NCBI GenBank assembly: GCA_036523395.1 | Contig: DATDEH010000010.1 | Span: 1 to 58,875, forward strand | DNA from: Candidatus Limnocylindria bacterium | GTDB lineage: Bacteria > Chloroflexota > Limnocylindria > P2-11E | DNA length: 58,875 nt | Direction of reading: 5' to 3' | Shown here: piece by piece, positions 48,453 through 57,152 of the stretch | Position numbering within the stretch: the first letter of the stretch is position 1 | How the letters are laid out: each line of letters begins with the position of its first letter | Notes under the pieces: model-generated | What the model was told of the DNA's origin: nothing | What the model saw: only the letters and a program-made list of their open reading frames with translations | Database searches by the model: none | Program-made: the position numbers and the translations under genes

Positions 48453-48581
48453 CTATCCGGCGGCGGGCTCGCGCGGCGCGGCCAGCCATAGAACGAGCGC
48501 GACGGCGGCGGCGAGCGCCGCGATGAACGCGACACCCCCGATAAATGCCCACCCCACGAGCTCGGTTGCTGATGCGTACAT
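48453..48581 (-). CDS. Small single-pass membrane protein (42 aa)
   Basis: MYASATELVGWAFIGGVAFI begins the protein, with one hydrophobic helix (about residues 10-34). ATG 48581 is preceded by GGAGG with 9 bases spacing; the longer frame to 48644 has no RBS. It is the last minus-strand gene after the ABC transporter and may be cotranscribed with it. Function unknown. Confidence 0.5.
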   Translation of the reverse strand: MYASATELVGWAFIGGVAFIAALAAAVALVLWLAAPREPAAG

Positions 48582-48683
48582 CACTTCGAACCTCCGCCAA
48601 CAAGCCTGCGAGCGGCGAGGATGGGCGCCCAGTGCCAAAGGCAAGTCCGAAACAGGGTCTGACGGCCTGTTCGCCGGGCTGCC

Positions 48684-49775
48684 CTACTGCTGGGCGATGA
48701 TGTGGATGCGCTCCGGCTTCACGGCAACGGTGACGGGACCATCGAAGTCAGCCGCCGCGCCCGGATCGGGCTGATCCACGATCCACTCGCGCCCGTCGAC
48801 GGTCACCCAGTACCGCATGAGATCGCCGAGGAAGGCGCGGCGCGCGACCGTGCCGGGGATACGCACGCCGTCGGGATCGGCGGACGGCGGACGGAGCGCG
48901 AGCGCCTCTGGTCGCACGCAGAGGTGGACCTCGCGTCCGGCGCTCAGCGCGAGCCCCGCGGGCATGCGCACGGTGACCGACCGCTCGCCGAAGGCGACCA
49001 CGACCTCATCGCCGCGCACCTCGCGGACCGTGCCCGGGATGATGTTCACCGCACCGACGAAATCCGCGAGGAAGGCCGTGCGCGGGTGGTAGTAGATCTC
49101 CCATGGGGTACCGGCCTGCTCGACCTTGCCGGCGTTCATCACGGCGATCCAGTCCGACAGGGAGAGCGCCTCGTCCTGGTCGTGCGTGACGTAGACGAAC
49201 GTCATGCCAAGTCTTTGCTGCAGCGAGCGAAGCTCCCACCGCAGCTGCACGCGCAGCTTGGCGTCGAGGTTCGAGAGCGGCTCGTCGAGCAGCAGGATCT
49301 GGGGCTGGAGCACGAGCGCACGACCCACCGCGACGCGCTGCTGCTGTCCGCCGGAGAGCTGGTTCGGCCAACGGTCTCCAAGGCCGGCGAGTCCGACGAA
49401 TTGCAGTGTGTCGTCGACGCGCTTCTCGCGCTCGGCGCCCGCGACGCCGGCGACGCGCAGTCCGTACGACACGTTGCCTTTGACCGTCATGTGCGGGAAG
49501 AGGGCGTAGTCCTGGAACACCATTGCGGTGCCGCGGCGATGTGCGGGGAGCTCGTTGATCCGCTTCCCGCCCAGGATGATGTCGCCTTTGTCGGGGTCGT
49601 AGAACCCCGCGATCATTCGCAGCGTCGTCGTCTTCCCGCAGCCGGATGGGCCGAGCAGCGTCGCGAACGACCCGCGCGGGACCTCGAACGAGATGTCGTC
49701 GACGGCGGTGACGCCCTCGAACGTCTTCGTGACGTGGTCGAGCCGCAAGTGGATCTCAGGCACGAGCTGCCCCAA
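48684..49775 (-). CDS. ABC transporter ATPase, Fbp/Pot type
   Basis: 363 residues. Walker A LLGPSGCGKTTTL, Q loop MVFQDYALFPHM, signature NQLSGGQQQRVAVGRAL, Walker B ILLLDEPLSNLD, H loop VTHDQDEA. A C-terminal TOBE-type domain (about residues 240-360) follows. Such ATPases drive importers for ferric iron, polyamines or sugar phosphates. It overlaps the permease gene by 20 bases. It is the third gene of a substrate-binding protein, permease, ATPase operon. Confidence 0.9.
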   Translation of the reverse strand: MGQLVPEIHLRLDHVTKTFEGVTAVDDISFEVPRGSFATLLGPSGCGKTTTLRMIAGFYDPDKGDIILGGKRINELPAHRRGTAMVFQDYALFPHMTVKGNVSYGLRVAGVAGAEREKRVDDTLQFVGLAGLGDRWPNQLSGGQQQRVAVGRALVLQPQILLLDEPLSNLDAKLRVQLRWELRSLQQRLGMTFVYVTHDQDEALSLSDWIAVMNAGKVEQAGTPWEIYYHPRTAFLADFVGAVNIIPGTVREVRGDEVVVAFGERSVTVRMPAGLALSAGREVHLCVRPEALALRPPSADPDGVRIPGTVARRAFLGDLMRYWVTVDGREWIVDQPDPGAAADFDGPVTVAVKPERIHIIAQQ

Positions 49776-51375
49776 GCGCGATCCGGCCGCGCGCGAGTAC
49801 CGCCAAGACGCTGAGCGCGACGATCGCCATACCGATGTCGATCACCGTGAACGCAGTCGCGCCTCCCCAGTCGAGATCGTTGACCAGCTGGAAGATGCGG
49901 ATCGTTGCCACCGTGGTGCCTGGCGTGAACAGGAAGATGACGACGGAGAGCGTCGTGACCGCGCGAACGAATGTCGTGACGAATCCGACCCGCAGCGACC
50001 CGCCGAGCATGGGTAGGAGCACGTCGCGGAAACCGCGCAGGCTCGATGCGCCGAGGCTCGTGGCCGCCTCGTCCATGGTGCGATCGATCTGCCGGAGACC
50101 GGCGACGGCGGCCTGGTATCCGACCGGGATGTTCCAGAAGATCATCGAGATGATGATGAGGACACCGCGGTTGAGCCAGTCGAGCCATGCCTCGTTGAAC
50201 GCCGTTGCGTAGCCGATGCCAAAGAACAGGCCGGGCACGGCGGCGGGCATGATCAAAAGGAAGTCGAGCACCCGGCGTCCCGACCATGCGCCCCGCTGGA
50301 CCAGCCAGGCCGCGAGGAGCGCGAACAGCGACGAGAACGCGGCCGCGGAGAGGCCGTAGACGAGCGTGTTGCGGAGTGCGACCCCGTTCACGCCCGAGAA
50401 GACGTACTCGAAGTGGCTCGTGGTGAAGGAGGTGTTGACGGGGAACGTGAGCGTGAAGGCGCTCACGACGAGCGACCCGTAGACCAGGAGGATCATCCCG
50501 CAGAGCGCGGCGCACAGCGCGAAGCATGCCCATGAGAGCCAGGCGGGTACCGGCGGGCGTGGCATCGATGACGCTCGCCCGCTTACGGTGACGAACGACT
50601 GCCCTCCGTCGAGACGGATCTTCGCGAGATAGAGGGCGAGTGCCAGGGAGAGCAGGATCGTGCTCACCGCCGCCGCGCTCGGTAGGTCGCCGAACCCGCT
50701 GATGAGCCCGTAGGCCTGTGTCGGTAGCACCGTGAACTGACCGCCGACCAGCGCCGGGTTCCCGAAGTCCTCTACGACGTAGATCGCGGTGGTGAGGATC
50801 GCGGCGCCGAGCCCGGGGCGAGAGAGCGGCAGCGTCACGGTCCGGAACACGGACCACGGGCCGGCACCGAGATTGCGCGCGGCCTGCTCCATGCGCGCAT
50901 CGCTGCGCGAAAGGACGTCCGCGATGAGCTGGTACGCGAACGGGAAGAACGCGATCGTCTGCACGCCCCAGATCCCGCCCAGTCCGAAGATGCTGATCGT
51001 CTGCCCGAAGACGCCATAGGTGATCACGCCGCGCGGCCCGAACAGCAGGATGTACGACGCGGCGACGACGAACGGCGGCGACAGGAGCGGCAGGATGCCG
51101 ATGAGCCTGAACAGCGGCTTCCAGCGCATGTCGGTGTAGACCATCGCGTACGCGAAGACGAAGCCGATGAGCACGGCCGTCGTGGTGGAGAGAGCCATCA
51201 CCTGGAGCGAGTTCAGGAAGGGCTTCACCCAGCTGCCGGCGGAGAGGAAGTCCACGTAGGCCGTGCCTGGTGTAACGACGACCCGAACCTGCGGATAGAC
51301 GATGAAGACGAGCACGAGCGCTATGACAGCAAGCAGCGCGAGCAGGACACCCGGCTCGCGCTGCAAGTTGCGCAT
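49756..51375 (-). CDS. ABC transporter permease, fused two-domain (FbpB/AfuB type)
   Basis: 539 residues with about 12 hydrophobic segments, two permease domains in one chain. The EAA loops are MEQAARNLGAGPWSVFRTVTLPL in the first half and DEAATSLGASSLRGFRDVLLPM in the second, where they contact the ATPase. This doubled architecture is typical of FbpB/AfuB, the family-1 binding-protein importers. It lies between the binding protein and the ATPase. Confidence 0.88.
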   Translation of the reverse strand: MRNLQREPGVLLALLAVIALVLVFIVYPQVRVVVTPGTAYVDFLSAGSWVKPFLNSLQVMALSTTTAVLIGFVFAYAMVYTDMRWKPLFRLIGILPLLSPPFVVAASYILLFGPRGVITYGVFGQTISIFGLGGIWGVQTIAFFPFAYQLIADVLSRSDARMEQAARNLGAGPWSVFRTVTLPLSRPGLGAAILTTAIYVVEDFGNPALVGGQFTVLPTQAYGLISGFGDLPSAAAVSTILLSLALALYLAKIRLDGGQSFVTVSGRASSMPRPPVPAWLSWACFALCAALCGMILLVYGSLVVSAFTLTFPVNTSFTTSHFEYVFSGVNGVALRNTLVYGLSAAAFSSLFALLAAWLVQRGAWSGRRVLDFLLIMPAAVPGLFFGIGYATAFNEAWLDWLNRGVLIIISMIFWNIPVGYQAAVAGLRQIDRTMDEAATSLGASSLRGFRDVLLPMLGGSLRVGFVTTFVRAVTTLSVVIFLFTPGTTVATIRIFQLVNDLDWGGATAFTVIDIGMAIVALSVLAVLARGRIALGAARA

Positions 51376-51400
51376 ATTCGCTACGAGATCGCGGTGATCG

Positions 51401-52486
51401 CTAGAGACCCACCGTTTGCTGCCATTTCTGGAGGAGGCGGGTCTTGTTGTCGGTCGCCCACTGGCGGTCGTAGTTCACAAGCTTCACGGACGTCAGGCCG
51501 GGTGAGCCCGGAGCCGCTGCCACGTCGGTGCGGGTCGAGCCGCGGTTGCTGAGCTTCACGTTGAGGTCGCCGGCCTCCTTCGTGATGGACCAGTCGACGA
51601 GGGCCTTGGCGGCGGCGAGGTTCTTCGTGCCCTTGATGATGCTGATCGCGCCGACCTCGAAGCCTGTGTCGGCCGGGACGGTCAGGTCGACCGGGTTGCC
51701 CTTGGTCTTCTCGGTCAGGATGTCGTGGCTCCAGTTCGGGCAGCCGACGAACTGACCCTGGTCGATGAGCGTCAACGCGCCCGGTGACGTCGGGATGTAC
51801 TGCGCGATGTTGGCGTGGAGGCTCTTCATGTACGCCATCGCCTTGTCTTCGTCCTTGTTGAATCGGAAGATCTGCGTGGCGATGAAGATGTAGCCGCCGC
51901 CGGTAAGGGTCGGGCTGGGCAGGATGAGCTTGCCCTTCCACGCCGGGTCGAGCAGATCGTCCCAGGTCGCCGGTTTCTTACCTGCGATCTCCTTGGTGAG
52001 ACGGTCGTTGTTCGAGATGAAGCCGAAGATGCCGGTGTACCAGCCGGTCCAGAGTCCGGTCGGCTCCTTGAACTGCGCTGCGATGTCCTTCGCGTTCGGC
52101 GAGATGTACGCCTCGAGCAGTCCTTGCTTTCCGAGCGGGTCGTGGAACTCGCTCGATCCGCCGATGAAGATGTCCGCCTTCGGGCTGGCCTTCTCAGCGG
52201 TGATCCGGGTCTGCAGCTCGCCGGCCGCCGCGAGAGGCAGCAGGTCGATGCTGACGCCTGGGTAGGCGGCCTTGAACGCGGCGAAGAACTGATCGTTCGT
52301 CGACTGGTTGAGTGCCGAGTACACCGAGATCGTGCCCGTAACGGGCGCTGCGGTCGGTGCCGCGGTCGCGGTCGCGACAGCGGTCGTCGCCGTCGGAGAC
52401 GGCGTCGCGGCGCCACCGCAGGCGGCCGCCACCGTGACGACTCCAAGTCCCTTGAGGAATGTGCGTCGGTCGAGCACTGGCGTCAT
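51401..52486 (-). CDS. ABC transporter substrate-binding lipoprotein, FbpA/AfuA-like
   Basis: 361 residues. RRTFLKGLGVVTVAAACGG is a Tat-like twin-Arg signal ending in a lipobox Cys, then a Pro/Thr-rich linker. The mature part begins GTISVYSALNQSTNDQFFAAF, which is the start of the FbpA/AfuA group. The Tyr-Tyr pair that binds iron in FbpA is not visible; GGGYIFI and GWYTGIFGF take that region. AfuA of this group binds sugar phosphates. ATG has GGGAGGGG before it and its own TAGACT hexamer 32 bases upstream. Next to iolB, so I infer inositol phosphate or a related organophosphate as ligand. Confidence 0.85.
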   Translation of the reverse strand: MTPVLDRRTFLKGLGVVTVAAACGGAATPSPTATTAVATATAAPTAAPVTGTISVYSALNQSTNDQFFAAFKAAYPGVSIDLLPLAAAGELQTRITAEKASPKADIFIGGSSEFHDPLGKQGLLEAYISPNAKDIAAQFKEPTGLWTGWYTGIFGFISNNDRLTKEIAGKKPATWDDLLDPAWKGKLILPSPTLTGGGYIFIATQIFRFNKDEDKAMAYMKSLHANIAQYIPTSPGALTLIDQGQFVGCPNWSHDILTEKTKGNPVDLTVPADTGFEVGAISIIKGTKNLAAAKALVDWSITKEAGDLNVKLSNRGSTRTDVAAAPGSPGLTSVKLVNYDRQWATDNKTRLLQKWQQTVGL

Positions 52487-52543
52487 TCGTTCCCCTCCCG
52501 TCAGGTCCGGTCGAAGTCTAGAGCTTGCGGCCCGCCGAGCGGC

Positions 52544-53344
52544 TCAGCCCAGAAGGCGACGATGATCGGGGTCGAAGGTCACGCTCCACTGGCGGAGCGG
52601 GCCCGCCATGACGTTGAGGTAGTACAGGTCGTACCCCGGGGGCGCCGAGACAGTGTGGAAGCCGCGGGGCACGAGAACACAGTCACCGCTACGCGGCGCG
52701 AGGCTCTGATCCAGCGAGCGGTCGGCGGTGTACACACGCTGCAGCGCGAAGCCGCGCTCCTCGCGCAGCCGGTGGTAGTACGTTTCCTCGAGCGCGGTCT
52801 CCCGCGGCGGGTCATTCGTGTCGTGCTTGTGCGGCGGGTAGCTGGACCAGTGTCCGCCCGGCGTCACGACCTCCGTCACGAGCAGCGACTCGGCAGACGC
52901 GTCTTCCATGAGGATGTGGTGGATCCGCCGCTCCATCGCCCCGCTCCCGCGGATCTCGAGACGAGCATCGCCCGGAGCGAGGACGCGCGCCGTCGCGCCA
53001 TGCTTCGCCGGCGCATGACCGAGCGCGACCTCGACTGGCCCGGAACGCGCGGCGATCTCGAACGCCGCGCCTGGAGGGAGATACGCACCGGCGGGTGGAC
53101 CGTCGAACGGTGTCGCGCGCGTCCCCACGCCCTTCCAATCGCCAGCCTCCGAGCGGATGTCGCAGCTGCCTCCGAGAACGACGACGCACGTTTCGCGCCG
53201 AGGTAGTTCACGCCGCAGACGCGACCCGGCCGCGATCCGGTAGACCTCGAAGCCAACGTATCGCCAGCCAGCGCTTTCCGGCGTGATCCGCATGACGCAG
53301 CCGTCGGCGTCAGGCTCCTGCGCGCTGACGAGCAGACTCGTCAC
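52544..53344 (-). CDS. iolB: 5-deoxy-glucuronate isomerase
   Basis: 266 residues, bicupin of IolB. The metal-binding motif is SYPPHKHDTND, followed by LEETYYHRLREERGFALQRVYT and LVPRGFHTVSAPPGYDLYYLNVMAG, all conserved. IolB converts 5-deoxy-glucuronate to 2-deoxy-5-keto-gluconate, the fourth step of myo-inositol breakdown. It overlaps the end of iolD by 4 bases, so the two are one operon. Confidence 0.92.
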   Translation of the reverse strand: MTSLLVSAQEPDADGCVMRITPESAGWRYVGFEVYRIAAGSRLRRELPRRETCVVVLGGSCDIRSEAGDWKGVGTRATPFDGPPAGAYLPPGAAFEIAARSGPVEVALGHAPAKHGATARVLAPGDARLEIRGSGAMERRIHHILMEDASAESLLVTEVVTPGGHWSSYPPHKHDTNDPPRETALEETYYHRLREERGFALQRVYTADRSLDQSLAPRSGDCVLVPRGFHTVSAPPGYDLYYLNVMAGPLRQWSVTFDPDHRRLLG

Positions 53345-55206
53345 TGGGGCGGGCGCAGGTGATGGCGCGCGGCCTTGCGCCCCTTTTCATAGCGCTCCCG
53401 CGACCCCCGCACCTCTGGAAGACCGGAGACCTCCGCGGGCGCGACGTCCCACCACGATCCGTACGCGGGCACGCTCTCGTAGCGATCGGTCTCGATCGTG
53501 ACGACATACGGGCGATCGACTCGCTTTGCCTCGGTCAGCGCGGCGCGTAGCTCGGTGATCGTGCGCACGCGCTTCGCGATCGCGCCGAGGCTCGCGGCGT
53601 TCGCCGCGAAGTCGATCGGAAGCGTGTCGCCCTGCGGGCCCTCGCGGTCGAGTCCGAGCGACCCCGACTTGCGATACCGGTACTGCGTGCCGAAGCCCTG
53701 AGATCCGAGCGAGCGCGATAGACCGCCGATCGATGCGTAGCCGTGGTTGTCGACGACGATGACGACGATCTTGATCCGCTCCTGAACCGCGGTCACGAGC
53801 TCCTGCGCCATCATCAGATAGCTCCCGTCGCCGACCAGCACGTACACCTCGCGATCTGGCGCGGCCATCTTCACCCCGAGGCCGCCCGCGATCTCGTATC
53901 CCATCGTCGAGAAGCCGTATTCGACGTGGTAACCCTTTGGATCGGGCGCGCGCCACAGTTTGTGGAGGTCGCCGGGCATCGAGCCCGCTGCGCACACGAC
54001 GACGTCGCGCAGACCAGCGACCTCGTTCACCGCGCCGATCACCTCACTCTGCGCGGGGAGGGGCGTGTGACCGAGCGAGCAGAGGCGGTCCACCTCCTTC
54101 GACCACTCACGTGCGAGCCGTTCCGCTTTCTCGCGGTACGGCGGTTCGACCGTATGGACCCGGCTCGCGAGCGCCTCGATCGTGGCGCGCGCATCACCGA
54201 CCAGCGCGAGCCCAGCATGCTTCTGCGCGTCGATCTCCGCGACGTTCACGTTGATGAAGCGCACCTTCCCGTCCTGGAACGCCGTCTTCGACGCGGTCGT
54301 GAAGTCCGTCCAGCGCGTGCCGATGCCGATGACGAGGTCTGCCTCGCGCGCGATCTCGTTCGCGGCGGACGTACCGGTGACGCCGATCGCGCCGAGAGCG
54401 AGTGCATGATCGAAGGGGAGCGCGCCCTTTCCCGCCTGCGTCTCAGCGACCGGTATCCCGGTCGCGTCGACCCACTTTCGCAGCGCCTCAGTCGCGCCGG
54501 AGTAGATGACGCCGCCGCCCGCCACGATGAGCGGGCGCTTCGCGGCGCCGATGAGGTCGGTCGCGCGCATGATGGCCGCAGCTTCAGGCAGGCGACGTTC
54601 GATGTGCCACGTCCGTTTTGCGAGGAACTCCTCAGGGACGTCGAAAGCCTCGGCCTGCACGTCCTGTGGGAGCGCGAGCGTGACCGCGCCGGTGTCGGCG
54701 GGGCTTACGAGCACGCGCATCGCCGCGAGCGCGGCCGGGATGATCTGCCCGGGACGCATGATGCGGTCGAAGTAGCGCGAGACCGGGCGGAACACGTCGT
54801 TCACCGAGATATCGCCGGCCCACGGCACCTCCAGTTGCTGGAGCACCGGGTCGGGCGCGCGCGACGAGAACACGTCGCCCGGCAGGAGCAGGACGGGGAG
54901 TCGGTTGATCGTCGCGAGGGCGGCGCCCGTGACCATGTTCGTCGCCCCGGGGCCGATCGATGTCGTGCATGCGAACGTCGCGAGCCGATCGCGCATCTTC
55001 GCGTAGCCACACGCAGCGTGCACCATCGCCTGCTCGTTGCGCGCCTGGTAGTAACGGAGATCGTCTGGCCGCTCCTGGAGCGCCTGTCCGACGCCGGCGA
55101 CGTTACCGTGACCGAAGATGCCCCAGCAGCCGGCGAAGAAGCGCTGCTCAACGCCATCGCGCTCGACGTACTGGCTCGCGAGGAATCGCACCAATGCCTG
55201 CGCCAT
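53341..55206 (-). CDS. iolD: 3D-(3,5/4)-trihydroxycyclohexane-1,2-dione hydrolase
   Basis: 621 residues from ATG 55206. TPP-dependent enzyme: the Glu-containing N-terminal domain (YYQARNEQAMVHAACGYA), a middle domain, and the TPP site VGDGSYLMMAQE with VVDNHGYASIGGLSRSLG. GCWGIFGHGNVAGVGQAL is the IolD signature. It opens the ring of the inosose-derived diketone. GTG 55218 in frame is the alternative start. It is divergent from iolE over a shared promoter; the much longer frame upstream is a shadow of iolE. Confidence 0.92.
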   Translation of the reverse strand: MAQALVRFLASQYVERDGVEQRFFAGCWGIFGHGNVAGVGQALQERPDDLRYYQARNEQAMVHAACGYAKMRDRLATFACTTSIGPGATNMVTGAALATINRLPVLLLPGDVFSSRAPDPVLQQLEVPWAGDISVNDVFRPVSRYFDRIMRPGQIIPAALAAMRVLVSPADTGAVTLALPQDVQAEAFDVPEEFLAKRTWHIERRLPEAAAIMRATDLIGAAKRPLIVAGGGVIYSGATEALRKWVDATGIPVAETQAGKGALPFDHALALGAIGVTGTSAANEIAREADLVIGIGTRWTDFTTASKTAFQDGKVRFINVNVAEIDAQKHAGLALVGDARATIEALASRVHTVEPPYREKAERLAREWSKEVDRLCSLGHTPLPAQSEVIGAVNEVAGLRDVVVCAAGSMPGDLHKLWRAPDPKGYHVEYGFSTMGYEIAGGLGVKMAAPDREVYVLVGDGSYLMMAQELVTAVQERIKIVVIVVDNHGYASIGGLSRSLGSQGFGTQYRYRKSGSLGLDREGPQGDTLPIDFAANAASLGAIAKRVRTITELRAALTEAKRVDRPYVVTIETDRYESVPAYGSWWDVAPAEVSGLPEVRGSRERYEKGRKAARHHLRPPQ

Positions 55207-55228
55207 CGTGAGCCTCACCCTGGAGTGC

Positions 55229-55237
55229 GTACAGTAC
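55229..55237. promoter_or_regulatory. Divergent iolD/iolE promoter core GTACAGTAC
   Basis: GTACAGTAC is symmetric apart from its centre. TACAGT (55230-55235) predicts +1 at 55242 for iolE. On the minus strand TACTGT (55236-55231) predicts +1 at 55224 for iolD. The two hexamers share five bases, so one regulator could control both arms. Confidence 0.45.
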
Positions 55238-55248
55238 AACCTCCGACG

Positions 55249-56163
55249 ATGAACACACCGCGCATTCGCATCGGCACCGCTCCGATCAGCTGGGGCGCAT
55301 GTGAGATCCCGAACTGGGGCGATCAGCTTCCGTACGGCCAGGTCCTCGACGAGATGGCCGCGAGCGGGTATGAAGGCACCGAGCTGGGCCCCTGGTCGTA
55401 TCTTCCATCTGACCCAACGACGCTCCGCCGCGAGCTCGACGCGCGCGACCTCACGCTCGCTGGAGCGTTCTGTCCGGTCACGCTCCACGATCGAGATCGG
55501 CTTGAGGCGTCGATGCGCGTCGCACGCAACACTGTCGATCTGCTCGCCGCGGCAGGCGCACCAGTCCTCGTGCTCGCCGAGGCCGGAGACGAGACGCGCA
55601 CAGCGATCGCCGGCCGTGTGCCCGCGGATGGCTCGGCGGGCTTCAGCCACGGCGAATGGCGCCGCTTCAGCGACGGCGTGAATCACGTCGCGCGCTACGC
55701 GCGTGAGCAGGGTCTCGTCACCGCGTTCCATCCGCATGTTGCGAGCTACGTCGAGCGGCCCGAAGAGATCGACCGTCTCATGCGCGACACCGACCCCACG
55801 CTCGTGGGGTTGTGCCTTGATACCGGCCACGTCGCGTACGGCGGAGGCGATCCGGCGGAGATCGCACGCACGCACGCGCAGCGTGTACGGCACGTGCACC
55901 TCAAAGACCTGCGACGTGAGGTCCGGGCCGACGCGCTCGCGCGACGCTTGGGTTTCCGCGACGCCGTCAGCCTTGGTGTGTTCGCGCCACTCGGTGACGG
56001 GTCGCTCGATCTGCGTGGGACGCTGAGCGCGCTCCGCAGGGTGGGTTACAGCGGCTGGCTGATCGTCGAGCAGGACGTTCGACTTGGCGTGAGCCCGATC
56101 GCGGCGCCGCTGCGCGACGCGAAGCGCAGTCGCGCGTTCCTGACCGAGGTGCTCGCGGGGTGA
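55249..56163 (+). CDS. iolE: Inosose dehydratase
   Basis: 304 residues, AP-endonuclease-2-type TIM barrel. IRIGTAPISWGACEIPNWGDQLPYGQVLDEMAASGYEGTELGP is the IolE start. Metal ligands are likely the Glu in VLAEAGD, the Asp of LCLDTGHVAYGG, the His of VRHVHLKDL and the Glu of LIVEQD. It dehydrates 2-keto-myo-inositol. It is followed by iolG with a 4-base overlap (GTGA). Confidence 0.92.
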   Translation: MNTPRIRIGTAPISWGACEIPNWGDQLPYGQVLDEMAASGYEGTELGPWSYLPSDPTTLRRELDARDLTLAGAFCPVTLHDRDRLEASMRVARNTVDLLAAAGAPVLVLAEAGDETRTAIAGRVPADGSAGFSHGEWRRFSDGVNHVARYAREQGLVTAFHPHVASYVERPEEIDRLMRDTDPTLVGLCLDTGHVAYGGGDPAEIARTHAQRVRHVHLKDLRREVRADALARRLGFRDAVSLGVFAPLGDGSLDLRGTLSALRRVGYSGWLIVEQDVRLGVSPIAAPLRDAKRSRAFLTEVLAG

Positions 56164-57152
56164 CGGGCGCCGGCGACATCGGCGTCGGCGTCATCGGGGT
56201 CGGTCTGATGGGGCGCCGGCATGCCGAGAACGTGGCGCGCGTCAGTGGCGCGAGGCTTCTCGCGGTCCACGACGCCAACGCCTCCCTGAGCGAGCGCGTC
56301 GCACGCGAGCTCGGCGCGACGAGCTGCGCGTCCGTCGACGCGCTCCTCTCGTACAGCGGCGTCGACGCGGTGGTCATCGCGTCGCCGGCGCACACGCACG
56401 AGAAGCACGCGCTCGCGGCGCTCGCGGCGCGAAAGGACCTGCTGCTTGAGAAGCCGATCGCGCCGACGCTCGATGCGGCCGACCGCATCCTGGCCGCCGC
56501 CAGTGTGTCCGCGGCGCGGCTGCAGATCGGATTCATGCGCCGCTATGACCCCGCGTACACCGAGGCGGCCTCGGTGGTGCACTCCGGTAGGGTCGGCGCG
56601 GTGCGCTTCTTCAAGGGGATGAACCGCGACCGCGACGCGCCGCGCGGCGCGCCGGGCTCGCTGCCGCGCGGCGACATATTCGCGGAGTCGGCGATCCACG
56701 ACTTCGACGTCGCGCGGTGGATGGTGGGCGACGAGGTCGCGGGAGTGCGGGCGAGCGCGTTGACGCTCGCGCCCGACGCGCCTTGCGCTGACCTCGCGCT
56801 CGCCGAGCTCCACTTCGCGGGGGGCGCTGCCGCGACGATCGAGACCTACCGCGGCGCGCGATACGCCTACGACATTCGCGCCGAGATCGTCTGCAGCGAG
56901 GGCATGGTCTGTGTCGGGGGCTTCGCGCGGCGCTCGGTGGAGGTACTCCTTCCCGACGGTGATCGTCGGGATCTCTTCCCAGGATTCCTCGAGCGCTTCG
57001 CCAACGCGTACCTGTTCGAGCTGCGCGACTTTCTCGCCGGTGTCCGCTCTCGCACTCCCCCGCGGGTGAGCGGAGAAGACGGTCGCCGCGCGCTCGCGAT
57101 CGCGCTCGCATGTGAGCGTGCCAGCGACGACGCCCGCGAGTTCGCACCATGA
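56160..57152 (+). CDS. iolG: Inositol 2-dehydrogenase
   Basis: 330 residues. Rossmann motif GVGVIGVGLMGRRHAENVA, the EKP motif LLEKPIAPTLDAAD and the catalytic region AESAIHDFDVARWM. It oxidises myo-inositol to 2-keto-myo-inositol with NAD. The position between iolE and iolC supports the assignment. GTG start overlaps iolE's stop. The residues MRRYDPAY are typical of inositol dehydrogenases. Confidence 0.88.
   Translation: MTGAGDIGVGVIGVGLMGRRHAENVARVSGARLLAVHDANASLSERVARELGATSCASVDALLSYSGVDAVVIASPAHTHEKHALAALAARKDLLLEKPIAPTLDAADRILAAASVSAARLQIGFMRRYDPAYTEAASVVHSGRVGAVRFFKGMNRDRDAPRGAPGSLPRGDIFAESAIHDFDVARWMVGDEVAGVRASALTLAPDAPCADLALAELHFAGGAAATIETYRGARYAYDIRAEIVCSEGMVCVGGFARRSVEVLLPDGDRRDLFPGFLERFANAYLFELRDFLAGVRSRTPPRVSGEDGRRALAIALACERASDDAREFAP

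Noticed and set aside
53743-55248. Long 5' extension of the iolE frame
   Set aside because: Antisense of iolD. IolE similarity begins at ATG 55249.
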